A stretch of DNA of 64,000 bases, from NCBI GenBank assembly GCA_028277795.1, contig JANQFP010000207.1, forward strand, positions 1-64,000, given 5' to 3'. The DNA comes from Rhodospirillales bacterium (GTDB lineage Bacteria > Pseudomonadota > Alphaproteobacteria > Rhodospirillales > JANQFP01). Every line of letters starts with the position of its first letter. The first letter of the stretch is position 1. The position numbers and the translations under genes were made by a program. Under the pieces are notes generated by a model that ran no database searches, was not told where the DNA came from, and worked only from the letters and a program-made list of their open reading frames with translations. This document shows positions 16,293 to 24,629 of the stretch, one piece after another.

Positions 16293-17157
16293 GACCCTCA
16301 TCCTCCAGGGAGGCAGCCGCGTCAGGTGGCTGGACGGCAGCACCGCCGACCTGCCGGACGACGGCGAAGCGCGCCAGTCCATGCTGCCGGCCAATGCTCG
16401 CCTCCGCTTCGTTCGCGATCCCGCGCAGGTGGACGACCTGCCGCCGGCCGATCTGTCGTACGCGCACAAGACGGGCGAGATGACGCTGGTGGAAGGCTCG
16501 ATCGGCCTCGTCGTCCCGCGGCCGCCCGCCGAGGTCGACTTCGACCCGATCGCCGGCACCCCGTTCACGCTGCGGGGCGTCGTGGTCGACGACGACGCCC
16601 GATATCTGCCTCGGGTCGTCTCGCTCGATTTCCCCGCTGCGGGCGCGGAGCACGACGTGACGCTGTTTCCCGCGGCCGGCGGCATGACCGCGCCCAACGG
16701 CGGACTGCTGCGCGGAACGCTGCTGTACGAGGACGACAAGCGGGCGGCCGGCTTCGCCTCCGTCACCCTGATGGTCCAGGTCGGCCTGCGCGCCCTGCGC
16801 TTTCGCGCCCAAGCGGATGCGGCCGGCGAGTTCGCGTTGCGGCTGGTGACGGTCCCGCCGCTGCGCGAGGGCATCGACCCCTATCCGGCGACGCTGACCG
16901 TCGCCGCGGAGGGCGGCGGCGACCCGATCGAGGTCACCGACCCGGCCACGCGGGCAAGGGTGCCCGTCGTCGACCCCGAAGCGCTGACCGCGTCGCACCT
17001 GGGCGAGGTTGCCGTCCACTATCCCGGCGACCCGGTCTCGGATGGCGGCGCCGCGGCGCTGGCCTTCACGGCCGCGGCCCATTTCGTCCTGCGGCCGGGG
17101 CTCACCGGAATCTTCAGATCGAGGGGGCGCAGCTACGTCGCGCTCGCCACGCCGTGA
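16285..17157 (+). CDS. eCIS-associated beta-rich protein of unknown role
   Basis: This 290-residue protein is rich in short strands. The stretch GGLLRGTLLYEDDKRAAGFASVTLMV...FRAQADAAGEFALRLV resembles a carboxypeptidase-regulatory-like beta-sandwich, a fold often used for structural decoration. A final strand pair reads GLTGIFRSRGRSYVALATP. It sits between the cap and sheath genes with tight spacing and an 8-base overlap upstream, so a structural or assembly function in the particle is likely. No exact family was recognised. Confidence 0.6.
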   Translation: MAETLILQGGSRVRWLDGSTADLPDDGEARQSMLPANARLRFVRDPAQVDDLPPADLSYAHKTGEMTLVEGSIGLVVPRPPAEVDFDPIAGTPFTLRGVVVDDDARYLPRVVSLDFPAAGAEHDVTLFPAAGGMTAPNGGLLRGTLLYEDDKRAAGFASVTLMVQVGLRALRFRAQADAAGEFALRLVTVPPLREGIDPYPATLTVAAEGGGDPIEVTDPATRARVPVVDPEALTASHLGEVAVHYPGDPVSDGGAAALAFTAAAHFVLRPGLTGIFRSRGRSYVALATP

Positions 17158-17181
17158 TGCCGACAATCAGGAGGACACCAC

Positions 17182-19254
17182 ATGGCTAGCTACCTAGCGC
17201 CCGGCGTTTATGTCGAGGAGACCAGCTTCAGATCCAAGAGCATCGCCGGCGTCGGTACCAGCGTCGCGGGGATGGTCGGCCCGACCCGGACCGGACCCGT
17301 GCGCGGGCGGCCGGAGCCCCTGACCAGCTTCGAGGAGTATTCGCGGATCTACGGCGACCTCGAGGACCTGGCCCTGACCGACCCGGATCGACGGGCGCTC
17401 AACCTCACCGCCTTGGCGGCCTTGGCGTTCTTCGAGAACGGCGGACGGCAACTTTTCGTTGTACGAACCTTCGCAGGAGTCAACCAGGCGAATACCGACG
17501 AGAACGGGGAATTCATCGCCGGTCAGGGCGCGCCCGAGCAGGCCCTGGCGAGGGACGGCGACGACGGAGCCCTGATCTTCCGCAGCCGCTTTCCCGGCGC
17601 CATGGGGAACTACATCCTCGAGTTCACCTTCCGGCCGACCGGCCGCGTGATCGAGGCGCCCGAGGCATGGGGCGGTGACGAGCCCACCGAGGACGGGCAG
17701 CTCTACCTCCTGGAGGCCACCGGTCTGACCGCCGACATCCGACCACAGAACACGGCCGGCAACCTGCCGGATGGTGCGAACAACTCGGTCTTCCCGATGG
17801 GCATCCGGGCGATGGTTCGGCGCGACCAGGCGAACAACCGCTTCACCCTGTTCGCCGGCGCCCGCTTCCGCCCGGCCCGCACGCAACCGGCGATCACCGC
17901 GGCCAGCTTCGCGGCCGACGGCAACCCCCCCGCCCTGATGCAGGCCGGCCTCGTCGCCGCCGAGGGGGTGACGGTGCGGCTTCGCCCGGTGGAGATCGAC
18001 ATCGACGTCCGCATCCGCAACGACCTTAGGCCGGGCTTGCCCGACAACCTGATCTCCCGCGTGGGCGAGGTGTTCCATTCCTACGCCCGAATCACCACCG
18101 ATACGGACGGAGAGTCGTCGCTGTTCGCGCGCCTGCCGGTGACGCCGGAGTCCCACTACGATGAGCTGACGAGCCCGATCGCGTGTACGGCGCCGGATGA
18201 TATGGGAACCCGGGGGGAGTTGGTGGACGCGATCTTCGCGTTGTTCGACGCCGACGCCATGGACCCACCGGGACGGGGCTTCGAGGAGCCGCGTTTCCTC
18301 ATCGAACTGGGGGGCGGCAGCGACGGCACCATCCTGCCGGGCGCCGCCGACTACCGGGGCGAGGGCGACGAGCGCAACGGCAGTACGGGCTTCGTCGCCC
18401 TGGAGGACATCGACGACGTCGCCATCGTCATGACGCCGGCCGCGGTTTCGCCCGCGTACCCCGGCGACACCCACGACGATACCCACCTCGGCATCGTGGG
18501 GGCGCTGCGGACCCACTGCCTGCGCATGCGCTATCGGGTGGGCATCGTGGACTCGCGTGCGGGAATGACCATCGGCGAGGTGCGCGCGTTCCGCGACGAG
18601 CTGGGCAGCGAGGACAGGCTGGCCCTCTACTACCCGTGGGTGACCACCCCCGATCCGCGCCGCCGCCGCCGCATCCCCGATGTGCCGATCGACGTGCCGG
18701 CCTCGGGTTTCATGGCGGGCGTCTATGCCAGCACCGACGTGACCAGGGGGGTGCATAAGAGCCCCGCCAATGCCCCGGTGATCGGGGCGTTGAGATTCGC
18801 CCAGAATATCAACCACTTCCAGCAGGAGCTGCTCAATCCGAACGGCGTCAACGTGCTCAGGTTCGTACTGCGGCGGGGCTACGTGGTGTGGGGCGGACGG
18901 ACGCTGTCGACCGATGTCGAATGGCAGTACGTCAACGTCCGCCGCTACTTCCTCTATCTGGAGCGGAGCATAGACACCTCGACCCAGTGGGCGGTCTTCG
19001 AGCCTAATGGACCGCGACTTTGGGATAACATACGCGGTGCGGTGGAAGATTTCCTATACAACGAGTGGTTCAACAACCGGCTCCTCGGCGGGTCGCCGAA
19101 GGAAGCGTACTTCGTGCGCTGCGATCGCAGCACCATGACCCAGAACGACATCGATAGCGGCCGGATGGTCTGCCTGGTGGGCGTATCCCCCCTGCGGCCG
19201 GCCGAGTACGTGGTCTTCCGCATCGGTCAAAAGACCGCCGACGCCAAGTCCTAG
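17182..19254 (+). CDS. Contractile tail sheath protein
   Basis: This 690-residue sheath subunit forms the contractile jacket around the tube. The N-terminus APGVYVEETSFRSKSIAGVGTSVAGMVGPT is diagnostic. The C-terminal domain has GYVVWGGRTLS, YVNVRRYFLYLERSID, VFEPNGPRLWDNI and RPAEYVVFRIGQKT, the parts that form the sheath mesh. The middle (about residues 100-440) is larger than in minimal sheaths and probably forms a surface-exposed domain. AGGAGG 8 bases before ATG 17182 is a strong ribosome-binding site, consistent with high output. The tube gene follows 19 bases later. Confidence 0.92.
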   Translation: MASYLAPGVYVEETSFRSKSIAGVGTSVAGMVGPTRTGPVRGRPEPLTSFEEYSRIYGDLEDLALTDPDRRALNLTALAALAFFENGGRQLFVVRTFAGVNQANTDENGEFIAGQGAPEQALARDGDDGALIFRSRFPGAMGNYILEFTFRPTGRVIEAPEAWGGDEPTEDGQLYLLEATGLTADIRPQNTAGNLPDGANNSVFPMGIRAMVRRDQANNRFTLFAGARFRPARTQPAITAASFAADGNPPALMQAGLVAAEGVTVRLRPVEIDIDVRIRNDLRPGLPDNLISRVGEVFHSYARITTDTDGESSLFARLPVTPESHYDELTSPIACTAPDDMGTRGELVDAIFALFDADAMDPPGRGFEEPRFLIELGGGSDGTILPGAADYRGEGDERNGSTGFVALEDIDDVAIVMTPAAVSPAYPGDTHDDTHLGIVGALRTHCLRMRYRVGIVDSRAGMTIGEVRAFRDELGSEDRLALYYPWVTTPDPRRRRRIPDVPIDVPASGFMAGVYASTDVTRGVHKSPANAPVIGALRFAQNINHFQQELLNPNGVNVLRFVLRRGYVVWGGRTLSTDVEWQYVNVRRYFLYLERSIDTSTQWAVFEPNGPRLWDNIRGAVEDFLYNEWFNNRLLGGSPKEAYFVRCDRSTMTQNDIDSGRMVCLVGVSPLRPAEYVVFRIGQKTADAKS

Positions 19255-19273
19255 GAGATGGGAGAGCTGAGCC

Positions 19274-19738
19274 ATGCCGACACCGAGAGACACGCCCTAT
19301 TCGGCGTTCAACTACCTGGTCAACCTGGGCGACGGCACCGAGGGAGACGTGCAGGGAGGCTTTTCCGAGGTCTCCGGGCTGAACGCCGAAGTGACGGTCG
19401 CCGAGTACCGCAACGGCAACGCCACCACCAACTACGTCAGCAAGCTGCCGGCCATCCACAAGTCGGGCGATGTAACTCTAAAGAGAGGAGTTATAGGACA
19501 TAACAATCTTTACATTTGGCTCGACGGCGTTCGGACCGGCAACCTCGAGGAGGCCAAGCGCAGTGTCTTCGTGAAGCTGAAGGCCGAGAACCCGGCGAAC
19601 GAGGAAGCGGTCGTCACCTGGAAGCTGGTCAACGCCATGCCGATCAAGTGGACCGGCCCGACCCTGACCGCCAAGGGCGGCAGCGACGTGGCCATGGAGG
19701 AACTCGTCCTCTCCGTGGAGCATATCGAGCAGTTCTGA
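19274..19738 (+). CDS. Inner tube protein (gp19/Pvc1-like)
   Basis: This 154-residue protein is the repeating subunit of the inner tube. It begins DTPYSAFNYLVNLGDG and has GGFSEVSGLNAEVTVAEYRNGN, KRGVIGHNNLYIWLDGV and TWKLVNAMPIKWTGPTLTAKGGSDVAMEELVLSVEHIE, the usual tube-fold landmarks. GGAGAG precedes the start. It is separated by only 4 bases from the following sheath-like gene. A second, divergent tube-like gene lies at 21409. Confidence 0.9.
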   Translation: MPTPRDTPYSAFNYLVNLGDGTEGDVQGGFSEVSGLNAEVTVAEYRNGNATTNYVSKLPAIHKSGDVTLKRGVIGHNNLYIWLDGVRTGNLEEAKRSVFVKLKAENPANEEAVVTWKLVNAMPIKWTGPTLTAKGGSDVAMEELVLSVEHIEQF

Positions 19739-19742
19739 CGCC

Positions 19743-21416
19743 ATGGAGTTCCTGGACAACCGGATCCGCATCGACGAGGTGCGCCGGGCGGCGGTGCCGG
19801 CGCCGCTCGTGTCCGGCCTCGTCGGGCATTGCCCGGGCCGGATCAACGTCCAGGTCCTGCAACGCAACCGGGTCCTGCTGGGCGAGCTGGAACGGGCCGG
19901 GTTCTCGCGCACGGCCGACCGGTTGGAGCGGGGCGCGGCCCTGCGGCCCGAAGAGCTCTATTTCCTCCCCATTCCGATCTCCTCCGGCGACGAGCTCGAC
20001 AGCGTCTTTCCGAATGCGCGCACCGGCCTCGCCCAACTGGCGGAGACGGCGGACGCCCTGCGCGCGGAGGCGGGGGCGGGCGCGGCGGAGGCCTTCTTCC
20101 CGGCGCCTCTCGCGGACGGGGACGATGTCCGGCCGCTCCGGTCCGACGCCGCCGGCGGCACGCGGGCCTGGCTGCCCTGGGCGGCGGACGACTTTTTCGC
20201 CGGAGGCGGCGAGCGGCTGTGGATCGTCCGCGTGCCGGAGCCGCGCTCCGAGCCTCTGGGCCCGCATGATCCGCGGGACCTGGAGGACGCGCTCGACCTG
20301 AGGCAGGCCATACGCCACGGCGGCGGCAAGACGCTGCGCCGGGACCTTTCGCCGGGGCTTCTCGTCCATCGGCTGGGTCTGCTGGCGCTGCTCCGCATCC
20401 CGCAGATCGGGGTGGTCGCCCTGCCGGACCTGGAACGCCTCCTGCTGCCCGACGGCGCCGAGCCGGAGCCCCTCGAGCCGGTGCGCCCGGTCCCCGTCTT
20501 CATGCCCTGCGGCAGTGGGCAGCGCGGCCAGGTGCCGGCCGCCGATGGCGGCCACCCGGGTGCCGGGGCCGGCGCACTCGATTTCCCCGAGGCGATGCAA
20601 ATGCTGGCCGGCACGCTCGAGGCGGTGCGGCCCGACGTGCAGTGCCTGCTGACCCTTCCCATGGAGCGTGCCCCGGGCGGACGGGTCTCGGCCGCGGGTC
20701 CCGGCCCCGCCATCGACCCCAGGGCGCTGGCGGCGGTCGCCGACATGGCCGGCGACACCACGGCGGGAACGCTCAGGCGGCTGCAGCTCCTCTGGCCTTA
20801 TCTTCGCAACGAAAGCCGCGGCATCCACAGCCCGACCGGCCCCGTCGCGGCGGGCCAGGTCCGGCAGGCGAAAGCACTGGGCGTCTGGCGGTCCATCGCC
20901 GGGACGCCGCTCGGATCGCGGGCCGTCACCTATCCTCGCCTCAGCCGTGCCCAACTACGCACGTTGCGCGAGGAGCCGGGCATCGGCCTGCTGACCGACC
21001 GTCGGGGCCAGCTCGTTCTCGACGACGAGCGTCTCGCGGTGCCGGCCCTCCATCCCGGTGCCTACGACATCGCCGACATCAAGCGTTGGAGCGGATACCG
21101 CTCGGGCGAGGTCCGGCGCTTCATCGGCTTCCTGCTGCGCGAGCTCGCGGCGCTCGGCGACACGCTGGTCTTCACCGCGGACGACCGCGACCCCCGCCCC
21201 CGCATCCTGTTGGAAGCGTTCTTCAACGGGCTCCATGGGCGCGGCGCGTTGCGCGGGCGGCAACCGCGCGACGCCTTCACGATCCGCAAGTCGGACCGGC
21301 GCGAGGGGGTCATCGCCTACGACATCGATGTCGCGCCCGCCGTGCCCATCGACAAGCTGATCCTCAGCTTCGTCAATCGCGCCGGCCGATGGCAGGCGGG
21401 AGTGGCCGATGGCTAG
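19743..21416 (+). CDS. Second sheath-like protein (Afp3/Afp4-type position)
   Basis: The C-terminal ~170 residues of this 557-residue protein follow the sheath C-terminal pattern: VWRSIAGTPLGSRAVTYPRLSRAQLRTLREEPGIGLLTD, then FIGFLLRELAALGDTLVF, PRILLEAFFNGLHGRGALRG and IAYDIDVAPAVPIDKLILSFVNR. The N-terminal two-thirds is unlike the main sheath. In eCIS clusters an additional sheath variant sits next to the baseplate, and this gene occupies that slot between the two tube genes. The stop overlaps the next ATG by 8 bases. Confidence 0.72.
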   Translation: MEFLDNRIRIDEVRRAAVPAPLVSGLVGHCPGRINVQVLQRNRVLLGELERAGFSRTADRLERGAALRPEELYFLPIPISSGDELDSVFPNARTGLAQLAETADALRAEAGAGAAEAFFPAPLADGDDVRPLRSDAAGGTRAWLPWAADDFFAGGGERLWIVRVPEPRSEPLGPHDPRDLEDALDLRQAIRHGGGKTLRRDLSPGLLVHRLGLLALLRIPQIGVVALPDLERLLLPDGAEPEPLEPVRPVPVFMPCGSGQRGQVPAADGGHPGAGAGALDFPEAMQMLAGTLEAVRPDVQCLLTLPMERAPGGRVSAAGPGPAIDPRALAAVADMAGDTTAGTLRRLQLLWPYLRNESRGIHSPTGPVAAGQVRQAKALGVWRSIAGTPLGSRAVTYPRLSRAQLRTLREEPGIGLLTDRRGQLVLDDERLAVPALHPGAYDIADIKRWSGYRSGEVRRFIGFLLRELAALGDTLVFTADDRDPRPRILLEAFFNGLHGRGALRGRQPRDAFTIRKSDRREGVIAYDIDVAPAVPIDKLILSFVNRAGRWQAGVADG

Positions 21417-21915
21417 CCAGCTCTTCGTCCCGTTCCGCTTCAACGTGGCGCTGTACGCGCAGGACCGCGACGAGATCGTCTGCCAAGGCGCGTTCAGCGA
21501 GGTCTCCGGGTTGGAGCTGACCATGGAGCCGAAGGTGATCAAGGAGGGCGGGCGCAACTGGGGCGACGTCCAGCGCAGCGGGCCGACGACGTTCGCGCCG
21601 ATCGTTCTGCGGCGCGGCGTGACGACGTCGGGCGACCTGTGGTCGTGGTTCGACGTCACCACGCGCGGAGCCAACTACGGCTATCGCATGAACGGCGAGA
21701 TCGAGGTCTTCGGCAACCCGTCCACCGCCGAGCCGGGCGGCGCGGCGCAGCCCAACCCGACCATGACGTGGAAGCTGACCGATGTGCTGCCGACCAAGTT
21801 CAAGGGGCCCGACCTGTCCTCCACCGCCACGCAGGTGGCGATCGAGGAGGTGACTCTGGTCGTCGAGGGGCTGGAGCTGGTGCGGCCCCAAGGGGCGGCG
21901 GGGGCGGGACCATGA
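21409..21915 (+). CDS. Second tube-like/baseplate tube adaptor (Afp5-like)
   Basis: This 168-residue tube-fold protein contains CQGAFSEVSGLELTMEPKVIKEGGRNWG, IVLRRGVTTSGDLWSWFDV and TWKLTDVLPTKFKGPDLSSTATQVAIEEVTLVVEGLELV. It resembles the tube subunit at 19274 but is diverged, as expected for the ring that joins tube to baseplate hub. It overlaps the preceding and following genes by 8 and 4 bases. Confidence 0.85.
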   Translation: MASQLFVPFRFNVALYAQDRDEIVCQGAFSEVSGLELTMEPKVIKEGGRNWGDVQRSGPTTFAPIVLRRGVTTSGDLWSWFDVTTRGANYGYRMNGEIEVFGNPSTAEPGGAAQPNPTMTWKLTDVLPTKFKGPDLSSTATQVAIEEVTLVVEGLELVRPQGAAGAGP

Positions 21916-22739
21916 TCGCGCTCGAGCACGCCAGCCTGATCCCCGTCACGGGTCCCAACGATCGGCCGCAGACCGGCGAGGCCATCCCGGTCCAGTTCAA
22001 TCCGGCGAGCCTGAAGGTCGCGCTGGCCAATACGATCAAGGCGAACCCGCGCGACGGCAGCACGCGCGCCACCCAGTTCGTGGACAGGAGCTCGTCCAAC
22101 CTAGCCGTCGAGCTGGTGTTCGACAGCACCGACGACGGCAGCGACGTGCGCCAGCGCACCAAGGTCATCGCCGAGACGTTCCTCAAGCCGGTCGGCTCCG
22201 GCGAACGGATGCGCGCACCGCGGCGCTGCCTGTTCCAGTGGGGTGCGTTCGAGTTCCTCGGCCTCCTTCACGGCTTCGACGAGACGCTCGACTTCTTCTC
22301 GCCCGAGGGCCGGCCGCTGCGCGCCTCGGTCTCGCTGAAGATCGCCGAGGACAGGTTCCAGTTCCGGACCCGCGAAGTCGAGCAGGCCGAACGTGCGACG
22401 CCGACCATCGTGCCGACAGGCGCCGACCCCGCCGCCGGGCCGCAGGCGCAGGACGGCGAGCCGGTGACCCAGGCCAATGCCCGGGCGGGCCAGCCGCAAC
22501 GCGACTGGCGCCGGACCGCCCTCGCCAACGGCGTCGAATCGCCGCGGCTGCCGTCGCAGGAGAGCATCGCCGTCCCGGTTCCGGGCGCGGCCGGCGGCGT
22601 GGCCGCGCCGCCGTCGCCGGCCCTGGACTCCCCCTTCTCGGGAGCCTTCTCGGGCGCGCTGGAGGACGTCGGACGTCTTGCGCGGCGAACGCGCCCGCCC
22701 CTCACGCCGCGCGATCCGGACAGCATCGGGTTCGACTGA
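21912..22739 (+). CDS. Tube-initiator/baseplate protein (Afp7/Pvc7-like)
   Basis: The N-terminal ~145 residues of this 275-residue protein (VQFNPASLKVALANTIKANPRDGSTRATQFVDRSSSNLAVELVFDSTDDGSDVRQRT and FQWGAFEFLGLLHGFDETLDFFSPEGRPLRASVSLKI) match the CIS tube-associated family found after the second tube gene. The C-terminal 120 residues are proline-, alanine- and glutamine-rich and look disordered. The LysM domain present in some homologues is not visible. Start ATG 21912 overlaps the previous stop by 4 bases. Confidence 0.78.
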   Translation: MIALEHASLIPVTGPNDRPQTGEAIPVQFNPASLKVALANTIKANPRDGSTRATQFVDRSSSNLAVELVFDSTDDGSDVRQRTKVIAETFLKPVGSGERMRAPRRCLFQWGAFEFLGLLHGFDETLDFFSPEGRPLRASVSLKIAEDRFQFRTREVEQAERATPTIVPTGADPAAGPQAQDGEPVTQANARAGQPQRDWRRTALANGVESPRLPSQESIAVPVPGAAGGVAAPPSPALDSPFSGAFSGALEDVGRLARRTRPPLTPRDPDSIGFD

Positions 22740-22753
22740 GCGAGGACAGTGAC

Positions 22754-22918
22754 ATGCCGGTCTTGATCAACGAAGTGGTCGCGGAGATGGAGACGCCCGT
22801 GCCGCAGAGCCAGGCACCGACGCCGGAGGAGCGCATGCCCATGGAGCAGACGGCGTTCGAGCTGACCTATCTGCTCGGCGTCATGGAACAGCGCCGGCAG
22901 CGGCTGATGGTCGACTAG
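22754..22918 (+). CDS. Small DUF5908 family eCIS protein
   Basis: This 54-residue protein begins MPVLINEVVAEMETPV, and basic residues follow the helix ELTYLLGVMEQRRQRLM. DUF5908 proteins are short conserved members of eCIS operons (Afp6/Pvc6 position) whose job is unresolved; a chaperone or peptide plug role has been considered. It is one base away from the hub gene. Confidence 0.75.
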   Translation: MPVLINEVVAEMETPVPQSQAPTPEERMPMEQTAFELTYLLGVMEQRRQRLMVD

Positions 22919-22919
22919 C

Positions 22920-23972
22920 ATGCCCCCACCCGATTCCGCCTTCGCCAGCGCACGGCCCGTCGTCCACGTCGACGGCGAGGCGCGCGACGACCTGCAGGAC
23001 GCGCTGACCGGGCTGGTGGTCAACCAGCCGCTTTCCGGTTTCAGCCATGCCGAATTCAAGCTCACCAACTGGGGGCTGACCGACTCCGGCGAGGCGCCCG
23101 GCTTCGTGCTGCAGGACCTCGCGCTGGGCGCGCGGATCGAGGTGTTCATGGGCGAGGGGGCCACCGTGAAGGTGTTCGACGGCGAGATCACCGGCCTCGA
23201 GGAGCGGTACGGTGAAGGGGCGCCGCAGCTCTACGTCCTGGCGCAGGACAAGCTGCACCGTCTGGCGCGGGCCCGGCAAAACCGGGTCTTCGAGGGCCGC
23301 TCCCCGGACGACATCGTCTCGAGCGTAGCCCGCGAGTCCGGGCTCGACGCCGACGCGGGCATCTCGTCCAACGCCGCGACCTATCACCAGGTCAATGAGA
23401 GCGACCTGGCGTTTCTCATGCGCCTCGCCGGGCATTTCGACACGGCCATACGTCTGGTCGACCGCCAGATCCGGGCGCGGCCCGAGGAGGCCGATCCGGA
23501 GCCGATCGTCCTCAGCGCCCAGGACAGCGCCCTGCGCGTCCGTCTGCTCGCCGACCTGAACCATCAGCCCAGCGGGTCGCGCGTGCTCGGCTTCAACGCC
23601 GGGGCCGACGAGGCCGTCGCCGGCGGGACGGGGCGGCATTCCGCCACCCCGTCGGGGACCACGGCCGCCGACCTGCTGGGCCGGCTCGGCTGGACGACGG
23701 AGGAGATCGTGCCGCAACCGTTCGCGCGGTCCCAAGGCGAGGCCGACGCCTACGCCCAGGCGCACTTCGACCGGATCGCCAAGCGGTTCGTTTCCGGTGA
23801 CATCCATTGCGTGGGCGAGCCCGCCATGCGCGTCGGCCGCCAGGTCGAGCTCGAAGGCGTCTCCGACCGGCTGCGAGGCGCCTATCACGTCGTGCACTGC
23901 GTGCACCGCTTCGATTCCGCCGAGGGATACGAGACGCACCTCAAAGTCAACCGACCGGACTGGGACGGCTGA
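22920..23972 (+). CDS. Baseplate hub protein (gpD/gp27-like, VgrG N-terminal half)
   Basis: This 350-residue hub has the gp27-type pattern RPVVHVDGEARDDLQDALTGLVVNQPLSGFSHAEFKLTNWG, then FDGEITGLEERYGEGAPQLYVLAQDKLHRLARARQNRVF, DDIVSSVARESGLDAD and ATYHQVNESDLAFLMRLA. It forms the ring joining tube and spike. It stops before the OB-fold and spike, which are encoded by the next gene 2 bases downstream; in most eCIS both halves are one polypeptide. Confidence 0.85.
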   Translation: MPPPDSAFASARPVVHVDGEARDDLQDALTGLVVNQPLSGFSHAEFKLTNWGLTDSGEAPGFVLQDLALGARIEVFMGEGATVKVFDGEITGLEERYGEGAPQLYVLAQDKLHRLARARQNRVFEGRSPDDIVSSVARESGLDADAGISSNAATYHQVNESDLAFLMRLAGHFDTAIRLVDRQIRARPEEADPEPIVLSAQDSALRVRLLADLNHQPSGSRVLGFNAGADEAVAGGTGRHSATPSGTTAADLLGRLGWTTEEIVPQPFARSQGEADAYAQAHFDRIAKRFVSGDIHCVGEPAMRVGRQVELEGVSDRLRGAYHVVHCVHRFDSAEGYETHLKVNRPDWDG

Positions 23973-23974
23973 GC

Positions 23975-24625
23975 ATGGACGCGATGACTCCGCACGCCCT
24001 CGGCACGTTGCACAGCCTTCAGCTCGCGCAGGTGACCGACAACGCCGACGCCGACAACCGCGGCCGCATCAGGGTGCGCCTGCTGACGACGGAGATGGCG
24101 GTGTGGGCGAGCGTCGTCACCCCGTCGGCGGGCCAGGGGTATGGAGTCGCCTTCCTGCCGCGCGTCGGCGAGATCGTCGTCGTCGCCTTCGTTTCGCCCG
24201 AGCTGCCGCTGGTGCTCGGCAGCCTGTGGAGCGGCGGCGGCAGCGCGCCGCCGGAGGCCGACACGGCGGAGGACCACTACGTGCTGCGCACGCCGTCCGG
24301 CACGGTGTTGGAGTTCGACGACGGCGACGGGCCGGCCGTCTCTCTCACCACGCCGCAAGGCCATACGGTGAAGGTCACCGACGGCAACGGAGGCGAGGTC
24401 GTGGTCAGCCGCGGGGACCAGGAGGTCAAGCTGACGTCGTCCGAGGTCAGCGTGCGGGCCTCCGGCACGATCAACATCCAGGGCGGGACGGTCAGCGTCA
24501 GCGCGTCGTCGGTGACCGTCGACTCCGGGATGTCGCGGTTCAGCGGTGTCATTCAGGCCGACACGGTCGTCACCAATTCCGTGGTCAGCGCATCCTACAC
24601 GCCGGGCGCAGGCAACATCTGGTAG
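23975..24625 (+). CDS. Central spike protein (gpV/gp5-like, VgrG C-terminal half)
   Basis: In this 216-residue protein, an N-terminal OB-fold (NADADNRGRIRVRLLTTEMAVWASVVTPSAGQGYGVAFLPRVGEIVVVAFVSPELPLVLGSLW) is followed by a beta-helical spike made of short repeats rich in V, T, G and S (VKLTSSEVSVRASGTINIQGGTVSVSASSVTV). It should sit under the hub and pierce the target membrane. No PAAR-type tip gene is recognised next to it. Confidence 0.85.
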   Translation: MDAMTPHALGTLHSLQLAQVTDNADADNRGRIRVRLLTTEMAVWASVVTPSAGQGYGVAFLPRVGEIVVVAFVSPELPLVLGSLWSGGGSAPPEADTAEDHYVLRTPSGTVLEFDDGDGPAVSLTTPQGHTVKVTDGNGGEVVVSRGDQEVKLTSSEVSVRASGTINIQGGTVSVSASSVTVDSGMSRFSGVIQADTVVTNSVVSASYTPGAGNIW

Positions 24626-24629
24626 GACC

